The notes: a model not told the origin generated them from the sequence alone. DNA of 64,000 bases from Marinifilaceae bacterium (GCA_016936255.1 JAFGYE010000107.1:1-64000); one strand, 5' to 3'; counted from the first letter of the stretch, positions 26,698 through 36,588 are shown. Numbers and translations are program-made.

Positions 26698-27142
26698 TCT
26701 TATTTGGTTTGATTATAAATACAAAGATAATTAAAAAAATAATTTGAATATCTTTTCTAAATATGTTATAAAAAAAGTTATGCAAACGTTAACGTGAATG
26801 AAATTGAAAATGAGAGTGATAGCTCAGCGTTAAATTGTAAGTAAATTGTATTGAATGTCGGTAATTTATTAGTTTGGATGTTTGTTTCAACTTTAATTTA
26901 AAAGGTTTACGATAAAAAAGATTTGAAAATTTAAGTTTTTTTCACACTTTTGATGGCGCAGATATAAATAGGGGTATTTTGAAATCTGCGGTTTGGGAAG
27001 AGGTTTTTTAGTGATAAAACTAAATTTTCTTTCTGAAAACAATTCTAAAGGGTGCATTTTATTGCTTTCATCTCATTTTATGGGATGAATGGATTTATAT
27101 ATAAATGTGTATTAATGTTAATTAACCACTAACTAAAGGTTT
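26698..27142. other. Long regulatory intergenic region before the susC-like gene
   Basis: This 445-bp gap holds no credible gene. It should contain the divergent promoters of the gamma-CA-like and SusC-like genes. A perfect 10-bp palindrome ACGTTAACGT lies at 26786-26795, inside TGCAAACGTTAACG, which resembles LacI-type operators. No good plus-strand TTTG/TAnnTTTG pair is evident, so the SusC promoter remains unplaced. Confidence 0.5.
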
Positions 27143-30100
27143 ATGAAAAAAAGTTTGTTTTCGATGTTAATCCTATTCGTTATAGGATTACAGAGCGTTC
27201 TAGCTCAAAGTCGAGAAGTTTCAGGGGTGGTTACTTCAGCCGATGATGGGCTGTCTATCCCGGGAGTTTCCGTAATTGTTAAAGGTACAACCATCGGTAC
27301 CACTACAGATTTCGATGGTAATTACTCCTTAAATGTTCCTGCTGATGGAAAGATTTTGGTCTTTTCTTTTGTTGGAATGACTATGCAGGAGCGTGAAATT
27401 ACTTCTGCTACAATTAATGTTGTGATGGAAACCGAATCTATTGGTGTGGATGAGGTTATTGTTACTGCAATGGGTGTTACTAGAGAGAAGAAAGCATTAG
27501 GATATGCAGCAACTTCAATTGGTGGAGAAGAGATTGGAAAATCTCAGGCAGTTAATCCAATGAATGCACTGCAAGGAAAAGTTGCAGGTGTTGATATCTC
27601 AACAGCTCCAGGACCAGGTGCTACTCAAAATGTAATGATACGTGGTGCTTCTTCTTTTGGAAATAATCAACCTCTTTATATTGTTGATGGTGTGCCATTA
27701 ACTAATGAACAAAATCAGTCGGGAAGTGCATTGAACGCACAGGTTGATTTCGGTTCAGGTATAAATGCATTGAATCCTGATGACATAGCGGATATGACTG
27801 TGTTAAAAGGAGCTGCTGCGACTGCTCTTTATGGTTCTCGTGCTGCGAATGGTGTAATCATGATTACTACCAAATCCGGTAAGAATAGCGATGGAAAATT
27901 TAAAGTATCTTATACTGGTGGTTATACTATTTCTCGTGTTGGTCGTTTGCCAGATGTTCAGAAACAATTTGGTCAAGGTTGGTCAGGAGATAGAGCTCTG
28001 GATGAGAATGGAAACTGGGGGCCAGCTTACGATGGAAAAGATCGTGTTTGGGGTAATATAGTTGATAACAGTCAGCAAATTAAACCTTATGTTTTCTTAG
28101 AGGATCGAGTTCGTGATTTCTATGAGACCGGAAAAAACATGAAGAATTCGGTATCTTTGAGTGGTGGAAACTCAACAACAAATTTCCTTTTATCTCTTTC
28201 TCAAAATTCTGTTGATGGTGTAATTCCAACGGATAGTGACTCATATAAGAGATATACTATCTCAACTAAAGGTTCTCATACAGCTGGAAAATTGACTGTT
28301 AGTGCTAATGTTAATTTTAGTACAGAGAAAACAAAAGCGGTAGCATCAGGGCAGGGAACTTCTATGTTCAGATCACTATATGAGTCGGCAAATGATATTT
28401 CGATTGTTGATATGAAAGATTATAACAGTAAGTTCAATAATTTGGATAACTATTTCACTCCCTATGGAGTAAATCCATATTATGTCTTGAATGAAAATAG
28501 TGCGATTCAGAAGAAAAAGAAGATTTTTGGTAAATTTCAAATGGATTATGAAGTTAATGATAATATTAACTTGAGCTATCGTTTTGGTGGTGACTTTGAA
28601 ACTTCAAATGCTGAAACTCATACTGCAGTGATTGCTTTTAACCCTGGGACTCCAAATTTTGGAAAGGGACCTGTTGATCCAGGATCTTATAGAGAAACAC
28701 GAAGAGAGAGATCTCAGATTAATCAGGATTTTATGGCTACTTACAACAAAGCTTTAAATGATGATTTTACTGTTAATGCAATTGCTGGTGTTAATGTAAA
28801 TGAGAGAAGATATAGTTGGGTTTATGGTAATATAAATTCAATTGATATACCTGGTTTCTATAATCTTGGTAATAGTTTAGCACCTTCAACTTCTGATCAG
28901 TATTCAGAAAGACGTAGATTAGTTGGATTATATGCTAATGTTGATTTTAGCTTCAGGAATTATGCTTACTTAACTTACACAGCAAGAAATGACTGGTCTT
29001 CAACTCTACCTACTAATAATAATGATTTCTTTTATTCTGGTGTAACTGGTAGCTTCCTTATTACTGATTTTTTAAGCTCAAATGATATTGATACTGGTAT
29101 TATTAGTTTTGCTAAGGTAAGAGCAGCTTACGGTACTACAGGTTCTGATACGGAGCCATATATGGTATATGATCGTTACGTTTCAGCTTTTTCTAACAAT
29201 CCAGGTTATCCAAATATTGACGATTTACAGTTTCCTTTAGGAGGAGTGAATTCTTATATGGCTTCTAATCGTTTAGGTAATCCTGATTTAGAAAATGAAC
29301 TTACTAAAGAATTTGAGTTAGGTGCTGAGATTCGTTTCTTTAATAATCGATTAGGTTTTGATTTCTCTTATTATAATAGATTAACTGAAGGACTAATTGC
29401 AAATTTACCTAAAGATCCTTCTACTGGTTATGACCAGCAAAGGGCTAATTTAGGTGATGTAAGAAATACAGGTTTTGAATTCTCTCTCGACGCAACTCCT
29501 ATTAAGACAGGTAATTTTTCTTGGGATATTTCTTTTAATTTTTCGACTAATGATAATAAGGTTGAGAGTTTAAATGGTGTAGAAGAAGTATTCCTTGGAG
29601 GTTTTGGAGGTTCTGGTATTTATGCAGTCGAAGGTAAGTCTATGGGACAATTCAAGATGACCAGACATAAGAAAGTTGATTACAATGGAACTATGGCTAC
29701 AGTTGTTGATGGTAGTGGTATTCCATTGCCTACAACAGAAGCAGAATATATTGGAAAAGATGTAAATGAAGATTATAGTATGGGATTGACGAATACCTTT
29801 ACATGGAAAGGTATTTCATTAGGGGCAACTCTTGATTACCGTTCGGGTGGTTATATGTACTCTTATACTAAGGATTACTTGCATTGGACTGGAGCAAATC
29901 CTGAATCAGTTAATAATGATAGAAAAACTTTCTTAGTACCTAATTCTGTTGTTTCTGATGGGCTTGGAGGCTATGTTGAAAATTCAACTCCAGTTGACCC
30001 TACTTTACTACATAAATTCTATGGTGATGGTGGTGGATTTTTCGGTGACGAAGATGCTGTTATCGATCGTTCTTACTTAAAGCTTAGAAATGTGAGTTTG

Positions 30101-30319
30101 GCTTATGAATTACCAAAAAGTTTGTGTGAAAAGTTACATGTAAATGACTTGCGGTTGTCTATAAGTGCTAGTAATTTATTATTGTGGACTCCTGATGAGA
30201 ATGTTTATATCGATCCTGAAACAACGACTTTCGGTAATAATATGGAAGCTAAGTTTGGAGAATATGGTGCAGGACCGAGTAATGAGTTCTATACATTTGG
30301 TTTAAGTTTTAGCTTGTAG
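27143..30319 (+). CDS. SusC/RagA-family TonB-linked outer membrane transporter
   Basis: This 1058-residue protein has a signal peptide (to about LQSVLAQ). Next comes a carboxypeptidase-D-regulatory-like domain (about 25-100: SGVVTSADDGLSIPGVSVIVKGT...DFDGNYSL), and then a plug domain (about 110-230) with the Sus signature GKVAGVDISTAPGPG...MIRGASSFGNNQPLYIVDGVPL. A 22-strand barrel ends in FGLSFSL. There is no N-terminal STN signalling domain, so it is not an anti-sigma-coupled transducer. It is the import barrel of a SusCD pair. Together with the next three genes it matches the Bacteroides thetaiotaomicron BT2264-BT2261 arrangement. Confidence 0.95.
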   Translation: MKKSLFSMLILFVIGLQSVLAQSREVSGVVTSADDGLSIPGVSVIVKGTTIGTTTDFDGNYSLNVPADGKILVFSFVGMTMQEREITSATINVVMETESIGVDEVIVTAMGVTREKKALGYAATSIGGEEIGKSQAVNPMNALQGKVAGVDISTAPGPGATQNVMIRGASSFGNNQPLYIVDGVPLTNEQNQSGSALNAQVDFGSGINALNPDDIADMTVLKGAAATALYGSRAANGVIMITTKSGKNSDGKFKVSYTGGYTISRVGRLPDVQKQFGQGWSGDRALDENGNWGPAYDGKDRVWGNIVDNSQQIKPYVFLEDRVRDFYETGKNMKNSVSLSGGNSTTNFLLSLSQNSVDGVIPTDSDSYKRYTISTKGSHTAGKLTVSANVNFSTEKTKAVASGQGTSMFRSLYESANDISIVDMKDYNSKFNNLDNYFTPYGVNPYYVLNENSAIQKKKKIFGKFQMDYEVNDNINLSYRFGGDFETSNAETHTAVIAFNPGTPNFGKGPVDPGSYRETRRERSQINQDFMATYNKALNDDFTVNAIAGVNVNERRYSWVYGNINSIDIPGFYNLGNSLAPSTSDQYSERRRLVGLYANVDFSFRNYAYLTYTARNDWSSTLPTNNNDFFYSGVTGSFLITDFLSSNDIDTGIISFAKVRAAYGTTGSDTEPYMVYDRYVSAFSNNPGYPNIDDLQFPLGGVNSYMASNRLGNPDLENELTKEFELGAEIRFFNNRLGFDFSYYNRLTEGLIANLPKDPSTGYDQQRANLGDVRNTGFEFSLDATPIKTGNFSWDISFNFSTNDNKVESLNGVEEVFLGGFGGSGIYAVEGKSMGQFKMTRHKKVDYNGTMATVVDGSGIPLPTTEAEYIGKDVNEDYSMGLTNTFTWKGISLGATLDYRSGGYMYSYTKDYLHWTGANPESVNNDRKTFLVPNSVVSDGLGGYVENSTPVDPTLLHKFYGDGGGFFGDEDAVIDRSYLKLRNVSLAYELPKSLCEKLHVNDLRLSISASNLLLWTPDENVYIDPETTTFGNNMEAKFGEYGAGPSNEFYTFGLSFSL

Positions 30320-30340
30320 TATATTATAAAAAAGGATATT

Positions 30341-31861
30341 ATGAAAAAAAATATAATTGCAATCTCACTTGCCCTATTGTCAGTTTTTGCATGGAGCTGT
30401 GATGATTTTTTAGATATTAATCAGGATCCTAATGTTTTAGGCGATATTCCTGATGCTAAAGTGGTATTACCCGCTGCAGAGATAGGACTAGCCAATCAAT
30501 TAATGGGATGGGATTTTGGATTTGGAGGAGGATACTGGGCTCAGTATTGGACTCAGGCATATGCTGCTTCTCAGTTTAAGTTTTTGTGTGAATATACAGA
30601 AACTGATTTTGAGGATGCTTATGAAGAATTAACTTCAGGAGTACTAAACGATTTGAAAAGAATTGAGACAGTTTCAGCTGAATCTACTAATAAAGGTAAT
30701 TATTATGTAGCTGAGGCTCTATCTATCTTTACTTGGCAAATTATGACAGATGTTTGGGGAGATATTCCATATTTTGAAGCCTTAAAAGGTGACGAAGGAT
30801 TATACTCACCAAAATTTGACGCAGGAGCTGATATCTATGCTGATTTATTTGCTAGAATCGATGCTTTATTAGCAATTGATTTATCAGGATCTAGCTTAGA
30901 TAAGAACTATGATATGATTTTTGGTGGGGATCTTGCTAAATGGGAAACATTTGCAAAATCTGTGAAACTAAAATTGATGATGCGTTTATCAGAAACAGCA
31001 GGTTATGATAATGCTGCAGTAATTACTTTTATTGAAGCTAATAACTTAATCTCAGAAAGTGCGAAAATATCAGGTTCTACTTGGTCAGATAATCAGGAAG
31101 GTAAGCGCCATCCAATGAGAGAGTTCGAGGCAGGCGGAGCGGAATATTTGTCAAAGAATGTAATTGCATCTAAAACATTCTTGGATTATTTAATTAATAA
31201 TAACGATCCACGTCTTGATGTTTTGTTTTCTAAAACAGGTTCTAACCATGAGGGAGCCTTCTTTGGTGATTTCAACTCTAAGTCAGATACTGATGGAGAT
31301 GGTGTTGCAGATGATAAAGAAGATTACAGTACTCCTCTTTTTGCTGCAGATATGGATTTGGTTATCATGTCTACTTGGGAAGTTAACTTCTTTATTGCAG
31401 AGGCATATGCACGTGCAGGGAATAATAGTAAAGCTAAAGAGTATTATGATTTAGGAGTTCAAGCTTCATTAAGTCAGAATGGCATCTCGAGTAATGATAT
31501 TATTGAGACTGGATACGCTACTTGGATTGATGGGACGATTGAAGAAGGTATTAAGCAAATTGCAATGCAAAAATGGGTTGCGAATGCTAATTACCAGCAT
31601 ATTGAATCGTTCTTGGAAAGAAACAGAACAAAATATCCTGCTGTAAATTCTATGGATATTAGTTTCGATCGTGAGAATGCTTTTCAAACTTTTCCAATTG
31701 GATTTCTTTCTGTTTCAGTAACAGGAAAAGCTAAAACGAATGGTAGATTACCATCTTCTCCAACTTATCCTGAAAGTGTTATGGTAAGAAATGAAAACAA
31801 ACCTTCTCAGAAAGCTGATTTATTGGAAAAAGTTTGGTGGGATAAAAAAGCGGGTTTATAA
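30341..31861 (+). CDS. SusD/RagB-family lipoprotein
   Basis: This 506-residue surface lipoprotein (signal peptide ending FAWSC, Cys about 20, then DDFLDINQDPN) forms the lid on the SusC barrel and binds the nutrient. TPR-like helices are evident in segments such as YYVAEALSIFTWQIMTDVWGDIPYFEAL and WEVNFFIAEAYARAGNNSKAKEYYDLGV, a standard SusD pattern. The C-terminal region ends with RLPSSPTYPESVMVRNENKP. It lies 22 bp after the susC-like gene. The ligand cannot be read from sequence. Confidence 0.94.
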   Translation: MKKNIIAISLALLSVFAWSCDDFLDINQDPNVLGDIPDAKVVLPAAEIGLANQLMGWDFGFGGGYWAQYWTQAYAASQFKFLCEYTETDFEDAYEELTSGVLNDLKRIETVSAESTNKGNYYVAEALSIFTWQIMTDVWGDIPYFEALKGDEGLYSPKFDAGADIYADLFARIDALLAIDLSGSSLDKNYDMIFGGDLAKWETFAKSVKLKLMMRLSETAGYDNAAVITFIEANNLISESAKISGSTWSDNQEGKRHPMREFEAGGAEYLSKNVIASKTFLDYLINNNDPRLDVLFSKTGSNHEGAFFGDFNSKSDTDGDGVADDKEDYSTPLFAADMDLVIMSTWEVNFFIAEAYARAGNNSKAKEYYDLGVQASLSQNGISSNDIIETGYATWIDGTIEEGIKQIAMQKWVANANYQHIESFLERNRTKYPAVNSMDISFDRENAFQTFPIGFLSVSVTGKAKTNGRLPSSPTYPESVMVRNENKPSQKADLLEKVWWDKKAGL

Positions 31862-31908
31862 CAGTCTTGAGTAGAATTTTTTTTATTCAAATCATTAAAA
31901 AAACTAAA

Positions 31909-32559
31909 ATGAAGAAAATATTATATTTATCACTGTTATCTATTGTTGCTTTACTTTGGTCTTGCGACGATAAAGAAACAGAAGGTATTTCCAGAATTAC
32001 GGAATATCCTATTATCACTGTAATAGGAGATGAGCTTATCTTTGTTGAGAAAGGAACCAACTTTGTTGATCCAGGTGCTACTTCATCAGGTGGTGAAGAG
32101 GTTATGTTTGATGCTGTTGATACAAACAAACCGGGAATCTATACAGTTGAATATGCTGCGATAAATCCTGATGGAATACCTGGAATTGCTACACGTATGG
32201 TTGTAGTATATGAAGAAGATGACGTTTTGGCTGGCGTTTACGATGGAATCAGAGTTAGCAGAGGTTATGGTGGCTTAGTTCTGATTTACACAAATGGTGA
32301 TGGTACTTATTCTTGTACAGATCTTCTTGGTGGTTACTATGAATATGGAGCTGGTTATGGTCGTAAATATTCATCAGCAACATCAAAAATGGTGTTAACA
32401 GGTAATGTCATTACTGCTGATCCTGGAGCATCGACTCCATGGGGACCATGGGATTTATCAGGAGGAGTTAAAAATGGTGATGTTTTAACTTGGAAAACAA
32501 CTTTACTTGATGGTAGTGGGTTTGGTTTTGATGTCCAGTTAACTAAAAAAACAATCTAA
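31909..32559 (+). CDS. BT_2262-like lipoprotein with DUF5011/DUF5012 Ig-like domain
   Basis: From the ATG at 31909 this is a 216-residue lipoprotein with signal peptide MKKILYLSLLSIVALLWSC. The frame also opens at a TTG 14 codons earlier, but that would displace the signal. An Ig-like DUF5011-type domain occupies about 25-100 (ITVIGDELIFVEKGTNFVDPGATSSGGEE...NKPGIYTVEYAAINPDG). A beta-rich C-terminal half follows, rich in Gly/Tyr. It corresponds to the BT_2262-type accessory lipoprotein of SusCD complexes. It lies in the same operon, 47 bp after the SusD-like gene. Confidence 0.85.
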   Translation: MKKILYLSLLSIVALLWSCDDKETEGISRITEYPIITVIGDELIFVEKGTNFVDPGATSSGGEEVMFDAVDTNKPGIYTVEYAAINPDGIPGIATRMVVVYEEDDVLAGVYDGIRVSRGYGGLVLIYTNGDGTYSCTDLLGGYYEYGAGYGRKYSSATSKMVLTGNVITADPGASTPWGPWDLSGGVKNGDVLTWKTTLLDGSGFGFDVQLTKKTI

Positions 32560-32572
32560 TAAATTAAGAAAC

Positions 32573-33247
32573 ATGAAAAAAATATTAGCAAGTTTATTAG
32601 GAGCTGGATTATTGTTCTCGATGAGCTCTTGTAATGACGATATAGAAATTTGGGATAGCGCGGTTCTTGATTATTCAGGTTCTTACGTGGTTCAAGTTCA
32701 GGAGGAAGATGGAACTGTTTTGTCGGATTATAAAGATGATAATAAAATTGACATCTATAATACGTCGGATGATGTTCCAAATGAATTTTGGATTACGGAT
32801 TATGGGAAATATTTAGAAATAACTTCGAAATTTTTTCTAACTGGAGATGCGTCTAATTTTGCATCAAAGTCTCTTGAATTTGACGATCTACCTCTTAATA
32901 TTTCAGTGGTAATAGAGGATTTCACTCCTAAACCAACGGTAGCAGGTGAGACTGTAACCAAAAATATTTGGGGAGCTAAAACCGCTCTTGTAGAAGGTAA
33001 GATTTTACCTAAGGCTATGACTACAATTGGTGGCAATGTAGCTGATAGTATCTATATGAAAATTAAATTCATGTACGGAGATGTTACTTTTAAATCAGTG
33101 GAGGTTCCTGTAGAGTATAGAGCGGATCCTGAAGTAGCGGAATTTAAGTGGAAGATTGAATCTTCTGCATACGATGCAGCATCGGGTGATGAGACATATG
33201 TTTATTCAGGTTACCGTTATACCGGTTTCCCTGAAGATCAACACTAG
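32573..33247 (+). CDS. Lipid-binding-fold (PF12888-like) surface lipoprotein
   Basis: This 224-residue lipoprotein has a signal peptide ending FSMSSC (Cys about 20, then NDDIEIWD). It has the beta-barrel-like pattern of the 'lipid-binding putative hydrolase' family: YSGSYVVQVQEEDGT, EFWITDYGKY and VPVEYRADPEVAEFKWKIESS. By position and family it is the counterpart of BT2261, an accessory lipoprotein found in the BT2261-2264 complex. Neither hydrolase activity nor lipid binding can be inferred from sequence. It is the last gene of the four-gene operon, followed by a terminator. Confidence 0.83.
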   Translation: MKKILASLLGAGLLFSMSSCNDDIEIWDSAVLDYSGSYVVQVQEEDGTVLSDYKDDNKIDIYNTSDDVPNEFWITDYGKYLEITSKFFLTGDASNFASKSLEFDDLPLNISVVIEDFTPKPTVAGETVTKNIWGAKTALVEGKILPKAMTTIGGNVADSIYMKIKFMYGDVTFKSVEVPVEYRADPEVAEFKWKIESSAYDAASGDETYVYSGYRYTGFPEDQH

Positions 33248-33275
33248 AATATTACATTAGTTTAATGATTAGTAA

Positions 33276-33310
33276 AGGTGTCTCATTTATTTGAGACACC
33301 TATTTTTGTA
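33276..33310 (+). terminator. Terminator after the SusCD operon
   Basis: AGGTGTCTCA (33276-33285) pairs with TGAGACACCT (33292-33301), followed by ATTTTTG. Confidence 0.87.
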
Positions 33311-33633
33311 TATTTAAACACCGCATAGGTTCTTTATTTGTTAGATGGATTAAAATTCAATAAATTTTCCATTTCTCTTCCTTTTCTTCCCCTTATTAAG
33401 ACTTAATCAACTCTTAATCAGTGCTGTTTTTAAGCGTAACTAATCTGTAACTTTTTAGGACACAAACGTTTGCAAAAAGTCTGTATTTTTTTTAATCTTT
33501 GCTTGTCTAAAAACTGGGAAACGCTACCTTTACCATGCTATATAACATGATTTTAGCTTCGTGTTATGTAGAATGAAAATTAAAAACAACTAACTAAACA
33601 AGGAATTAATTTCAAGCTTAATTCAAAATAGTC
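33311..33633. other. Regulatory intergenic region before korA
   Basis: No gene is visible in these 323 bases. A perfect palindrome CAAACGTTTG at 33463-33472 overlaps a candidate promoter -33 box. The leader from the predicted start site to the korA ATG would be about 125 nt, and I see no recognised riboswitch. Confidence 0.5.
33469..33501 (+). promoter_or_regulatory. Candidate korAB promoter overlapping a palindrome
   Basis: TTTG at 33469-33472 is followed 21 bp later by AATCTTTG (33494-33501), one mismatch from TAnnTTTG. The -33 box is half of the palindrome CAAACGTTTG, so a regulator binding there would block the promoter. This is inferred from motif layout only. Confidence 0.38.
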
Positions 33634-35478
33634 ATGAGTCAAAAGACAAAAGTCATTGAAAAGGAAGAAGTTGTTATAAGATTCTCCGGCGATTCCGGAG
33701 ATGGGATGCAGCTAACAGGAACACAATTTTCGGATACTTCCGCATTGTTTGGGAATGATGTTGCTACTTTTCCTGATTATCCAGCTGAGATCAGGGCTCC
33801 ACAGGGAACGGTAGGTGGAGTATCAGGTTTTCAATTGCATTTCGGGCAGATGGAGGTAAATACTCCAGGAGATTTTGCTGATGTGCTTGTAGCAATGAAT
33901 CCGGCAGCATTAAAAGCAAATTTAAAATGGGTTAAACCTAGTGGAACGATTATTGTAAATGAGGATAGTTTTACGGATAAGAATCTTGAAAAAGCAGGTT
34001 ATGATTCCAACCCATTAGAAGATGAGAACCTTTCTGATTACAATCTGATTAAAGCAAGGGTAACATCGCTGACAAAAGAATGTTTGAAGGATACAGGATT
34101 GGATCAAAAAAGTATCCTTCGAAGTAAAAACATGTTTACTTTGGGGATGGTTTATTGGATGTTCGATCGTCCATTGGTATATACGGAGCAGTTTATCGAG
34201 AATAAATTTAAAAAATACCCATTAGTTGTTGAAGGTAACAAGATGGTGTTGCGGGCCGGTTATAATTTTGCAAGAACCATTGAAGCGTTGCCATATAATT
34301 TTAGTGTGGCACCAGCTAAGATCAAGAAAGGAACCTACCGTAATATTACAGGAAACAAAGCTACAGCATGGGGATTAATTGCAGCTGCAGAAAAGGCTGG
34401 TTTGGAATTGTTTTGTGGATCGTATCCAATTACGCCGGCAACGGAAATTCTGCAGGAACTGGCAGCACGTAAGGATCTTGGTGTAAAAACGTTTCAGGCA
34501 GAAGATGAGATTGCAGGAATCTGCACATCAATTGGAGCAAGTTTTGCAGGGAATTTTGCTGTAACAACAACGTCAGGACCGGGCTTGGCTCTTAAAACAG
34601 AGGCTGCAGGTTTGGCTGTAATGACGGAGCTACCTCTGGTAATTGTGAATGTTCAACGTGGTGGACCATCAACAGGTCTTCCAACCAAAACAGAGCAATC
34701 CGATTTAATGCAGGCAATTCACGGACGTAGTGGAGAATGTCCAATGCCGGTAATCGCTGCAAGTACACCTTCAAATTGTTTTGAATACGCCTATAGCGCA
34801 GGTAAAATTGCATTAGAGCATATGACTCCTGTTATCTTGCTTACTGATGGTTTTATTGCAAATGGAGCCGAACCTTGGCGAATTCCTAAAATGGCCGATC
34901 TATCACCTATAGAGGTACCATTTGCTAAGGAGGGAGATAACTATCAACCATATGCCAGAGATACTGAGAAACTGGCTAGAAAGTGGGCTGTTCCCGGCAC
35001 AAAAGGTTTGGAACATCGAATAGGAGGTTTAGAAAAGATGGATATTACGGGTACCGTGTCGTATGTACCGGAAAATCATCAGGTAATGACAGATATCCGA
35101 TCTGAAAGAATTAGACGGGTTGCTAATTTCATTCCTGATGTTCCTGTAAAGGGAAATGATGACGCTGAAGTTTTGGTTGTAGGTTGGGGGGGTACATATG
35201 GTCACTTAACTACAGCAGTTCGTGAACTTCAGGCTGAAGGAAAGAGCATCGCTTTGGCACATTTTCATTATATTTTTCCGTTGCCAAAGAATACAAAAGA
35301 AGTTTTAAAACGTCATAAAAAAGTAATTGTTTGTGAGTTGAATGAAGGGCAATTTGCCGAGTATTTAAGGGCTGGTTTCCAGGATATTAAATTCAATCAA
35401 TATAATAAATTACAAGGATTGCCTTTTACTGTGTTGGAATTAAAAGAGAGGTTTAACCAATTATTGGAGGAGAAATAA
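33634..35478 (+). CDS. korA: 2-oxoacid (2-oxoglutarate):ferredoxin oxidoreductase, alpha subunit
   Basis: This 614-residue protein fuses the gamma domain (about 10-200; IRFSGDSGDGMQLTGTQFSDT...FPDYPAEIRAPQGTVGGVSGFQ) to the alpha pyrimidine-binding domain (about 230-470; GSYPITPATEILQELA, FQAEDEIAGICTSIGASFAGNFAVTTTSGPGLALKTE). A C-terminal transketolase-like domain (EVLVVGWGGTYGHL) follows. With KorB it oxidatively decarboxylates 2-oxoglutarate to succinyl-CoA, reducing ferredoxin, or runs in reverse. Other 2-oxoacids cannot be excluded. The gap to korB is 2 bp. Confidence 0.93.
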   Translation: MSQKTKVIEKEEVVIRFSGDSGDGMQLTGTQFSDTSALFGNDVATFPDYPAEIRAPQGTVGGVSGFQLHFGQMEVNTPGDFADVLVAMNPAALKANLKWVKPSGTIIVNEDSFTDKNLEKAGYDSNPLEDENLSDYNLIKARVTSLTKECLKDTGLDQKSILRSKNMFTLGMVYWMFDRPLVYTEQFIENKFKKYPLVVEGNKMVLRAGYNFARTIEALPYNFSVAPAKIKKGTYRNITGNKATAWGLIAAAEKAGLELFCGSYPITPATEILQELAARKDLGVKTFQAEDEIAGICTSIGASFAGNFAVTTTSGPGLALKTEAAGLAVMTELPLVIVNVQRGGPSTGLPTKTEQSDLMQAIHGRSGECPMPVIAASTPSNCFEYAYSAGKIALEHMTPVILLTDGFIANGAEPWRIPKMADLSPIEVPFAKEGDNYQPYARDTEKLARKWAVPGTKGLEHRIGGLEKMDITGTVSYVPENHQVMTDIRSERIRRVANFIPDVPVKGNDDAEVLVVGWGGTYGHLTTAVRELQAEGKSIALAHFHYIFPLPKNTKEVLKRHKKVIVCELNEGQFAEYLRAGFQDIKFNQYNKLQGLPFTVLELKERFNQLLEEK

Positions 35479-35480
35479 TC

Positions 35481-36521
35481 ATGACAGATACAATTCTTAA
35501 ATCACATAGTCCTGTGAAATTAACTCCAAAAGATTTTAAAAGTGATCAGGAAGTAAGATGGTGTCCAGGGTGTGGAGATCATGGAGTGTTGAATTCGGTT
35601 CAAAAAGCAATGGCTGCCATGGACATTCCCAAGGAGAAGTTCGCGGTAATATCGGGAATTGGATGTTCATCCCGTTTTCCGTATTATATGAATACCTATG
35701 GTTTTCATACAATTCATGGAAGAGCTGCTGCGGTTGCTTCGGGTGTAAAATCAGCGAATCCGGATCTTGAAATATTACAAGTTTCAGGAGATGGGGATGC
35801 TTTGGCAATTGGGGGGAATCATTTCATTCATGCTATTCGCCGTAATATTGACATGACAATTCTTCTTTTTAATAATGAGATTTATGGTCTTACAAAGGGT
35901 CAGTATTCACCCACTTCGAAGCAAGGAATGATCACCAAGACCTCTCCATTCGGAACAATTGAACAACCATTTCATCCTGCCGAATTAGCTTTGGGCGCTC
36001 AATCTAAGTTTTATGCAAGATCTATTGACACCAATATTAAACTGACCACAGAATTGATTTTGGCAGGATCAAAACACAAAGGAACATCTATTATTGAAGT
36101 CCTTCAAAATTGTGTGATTTATAACGATGGAGCACATGCTTTGATTACTGATAAGGAAACAAAGGATGATTTTCAGTTGATTTTGCATCACGGAGAGAGA
36201 ATGGTTTTCGGAAAGGATAGAAACAAGGGATTAGTTTTGGGAGGTAATGGCAAACTAATTGTTGTTACAATTGGTGAATTTGGCATTACTGAGCAGGACA
36301 TTTTAATTCATGATGCTCACAATCCTGATCCTCATATGGCTTGGCTATTATCAAATATGTCAGCTCCGGAGTATCCTGTTGCACTTGGCGTAATTAGAGA
36401 TGTTGCAGCGCTTTCTTATGAAGAAAAAATGGTGCGGCAAATTAAAGATGTACAAGCGGTATCATCAATTAAGTGTATGGATGACCTGCTTAATAGCGGA
36501 GATACTTGGGAAGTTAAATAA
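35481..36521 (+). CDS. korB: 2-oxoacid (2-oxoglutarate):ferredoxin oxidoreductase, beta subunit
   Basis: The 346-residue TPP-binding subunit has the cluster cysteines in VRWCPGCGDHGVL and GIGCSSRFPYYM. The thiamine pyrophosphate motif is GDGDALAIGGNHFIHAIRRN...LFNNEIYGLTKGQYSPTS. GTSIIEVLQNCVIYNDGAHA carries a further cysteine. No separate ferredoxin-domain subunit is encoded nearby, so the complex is the two-subunit KorAB type, using external ferredoxin. It is followed by a strong terminator. Confidence 0.94.
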   Translation: MTDTILKSHSPVKLTPKDFKSDQEVRWCPGCGDHGVLNSVQKAMAAMDIPKEKFAVISGIGCSSRFPYYMNTYGFHTIHGRAAAVASGVKSANPDLEILQVSGDGDALAIGGNHFIHAIRRNIDMTILLFNNEIYGLTKGQYSPTSKQGMITKTSPFGTIEQPFHPAELALGAQSKFYARSIDTNIKLTTELILAGSKHKGTSIIEVLQNCVIYNDGAHALITDKETKDDFQLILHHGERMVFGKDRNKGLVLGGNGKLIVVTIGEFGITEQDILIHDAHNPDPHMAWLLSNMSAPEYPVALGVIRDVAALSYEEKMVRQIKDVQAVSSIKCMDDLLNSGDTWEVK

Positions 36522-36554
36522 TTAGACTGGAATATTTAATTTATCAATACATAG

Positions 36555-36588
36555 AAAGAGGAAACCATAAGTTTCCTCTTTGTTTTTT
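36555..36588 (+). terminator. Terminator after korAB
   Basis: AAAGAGGAAAC (36555-36565) pairs with GTTTCCTCTTT (36571-36581) across CATAA, followed by GTTTTTT. Confidence 0.9.
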
